13,900 nucleotides of DNA, from contig MEFT01000037.1 of NCBI GenBank assembly GCA_001725215.1, positions 1 through 13,900 on the forward strand, given 5' to 3'. The stretch's first letter is position 1. Every line of letters begins with the position of its first letter. The notes under the pieces were generated by a model. The model had not been told where the DNA came from, did not search any database, and saw only the letters and a program-made list of their open reading frames with translations. This DNA is from Clostridium sp. SCN 57-10 (GTDB taxonomy: Bacteria; Bacillota; Clostridia; Oscillospirales; Butyricicoccaceae). Made by a program: the position numbers and the translations under genes. This document shows, one piece after another, positions 13,551-13,900 of this stretch.

Positions 13551-13900
13551 ATGGCGGATCTGATTTTAAAGGGCGGCGTTGTCATCACGATGGACGGAAC
13601 GCGCCGCATTCTGCAAGACGGCGCGGTTGTCATCACCGGCTCGCGCATTGAGTTTGTCGGTGACACGGCGGAGGCATTGGCGCGCTTTTCCGCGCCCGAG
13701 GTGATCGACTGCGCGGGGCACGCCGTGCTCCCCGGTCTGATTGACGCCCACGGGCACGGCGGACATTCCTTCACCCGTTTCGTCATCAAGGAAACCAACC
13801 ACTGGATGCCCGCGATGACACATATGTATCAGCATTACGTCGACGACCGCTTCTGGTATGTCGAGGGCAAGCTGCAGGCGCTGCAGCGCCTGCGCGCCGG
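13551..13900 (+). CDS. Amidohydrolase, COG0402-like (5' part, runs off the window)
   Basis: The first 116 codons of a metal-dependent amidohydrolase; the frame is open to the edge. The N-terminal beta-sandwich start (LILKGGVVITMD, GSRIEFVG) leads to the metal motif LPGLIDAHGHGGHSF with His67 and His69. YVDDRFWYVEGKLQALQRLR follows, resembling the ATZ/TRZ-like deaminase/chlorohydrolase group (COG0402), whose members deaminate or hydrolyse ring-type substrates such as adenosine derivatives or cytosine analogues. AGGAGG lies six bases before the ATG at 13551. A further ATG two codons earlier directly abuts that site and is less likely. Substrate cannot be judged without the C-terminal metal residues. 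Confidence 0.85.
   Translation, partial: MADLILKGGVVITMDGTRRILQDGAVVITGSRIEFVGDTAEALARFSAPEVIDCAGHAVLPGLIDAHGHGGHSFTRFVIKETNHWMPAMTHMYQHYVDDRFWYVEGKLQALQRLRA

Overview
The window looks like chromosome from an anaerobic endospore-forming Firmicute, probably a Clostridia/Oscillospirales-type gut lineage (inference). Two lines of evidence support this: it carries spoVAC-spoVAD-spoVAE and spoVT, which occur only in endospore formers, and its codons are GC-rich throughout except for one AT-rich island. No rRNA, tRNA, CRISPR array, insertion sequence or phage gene was seen.

Layout. The minus-strand spoVA operon (143-1932) ends at a strong hairpin terminator. A divergent plus-strand gene for an LtaS-type membrane sulfatase (2100-3951) is broken by an out-of-frame internal deletion. 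It converges on a minus-strand NhaC-family Na+/H+ antiporter (4012-5652) across a shared bidirectional terminator. An AT-rich island (about 5950-6530) holds a small two-helix membrane protein and an overlapping XRE repressor behind a consensus promoter full of repeated operator-like half-sites. A D-aminoacylase-family amidohydrolase (6875-8446) then converges on a MATE efflux gene (8502-9803). The MATE gene has its own promoter and a leader containing an intrinsic terminator and two tiny reading frames. Next come spoVT (9979-10503), then a two-gene minus-strand operon of GNAT acetyltransferase and SAM methyltransferase. Both of these genes are damaged: one amber codon in the first, and two frameshifts plus a large deletion in the second. 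A DMT-superfamily transporter (12552-13397) and the start of a second amidohydrolase (13551 to the edge) leave a shared divergent promoter region.

How the genes relate. SpoVA proteins move dipicolinic acid in spores and SpoVT tunes forespore gene expression. The rest is a mixed set of exporters, importers and scavenging hydrolases, mostly single-gene units. The most interesting regulatory object is the MATE leader (about 9918-9804), which has the layout of a transcription attenuator that could sense translation or a ligand. The other notable theme is decay: three genes in 9 kb carry at least five inactivating lesions. This is either real pseudogenisation or a draft-assembly defect, and the sequence alone cannot decide which.
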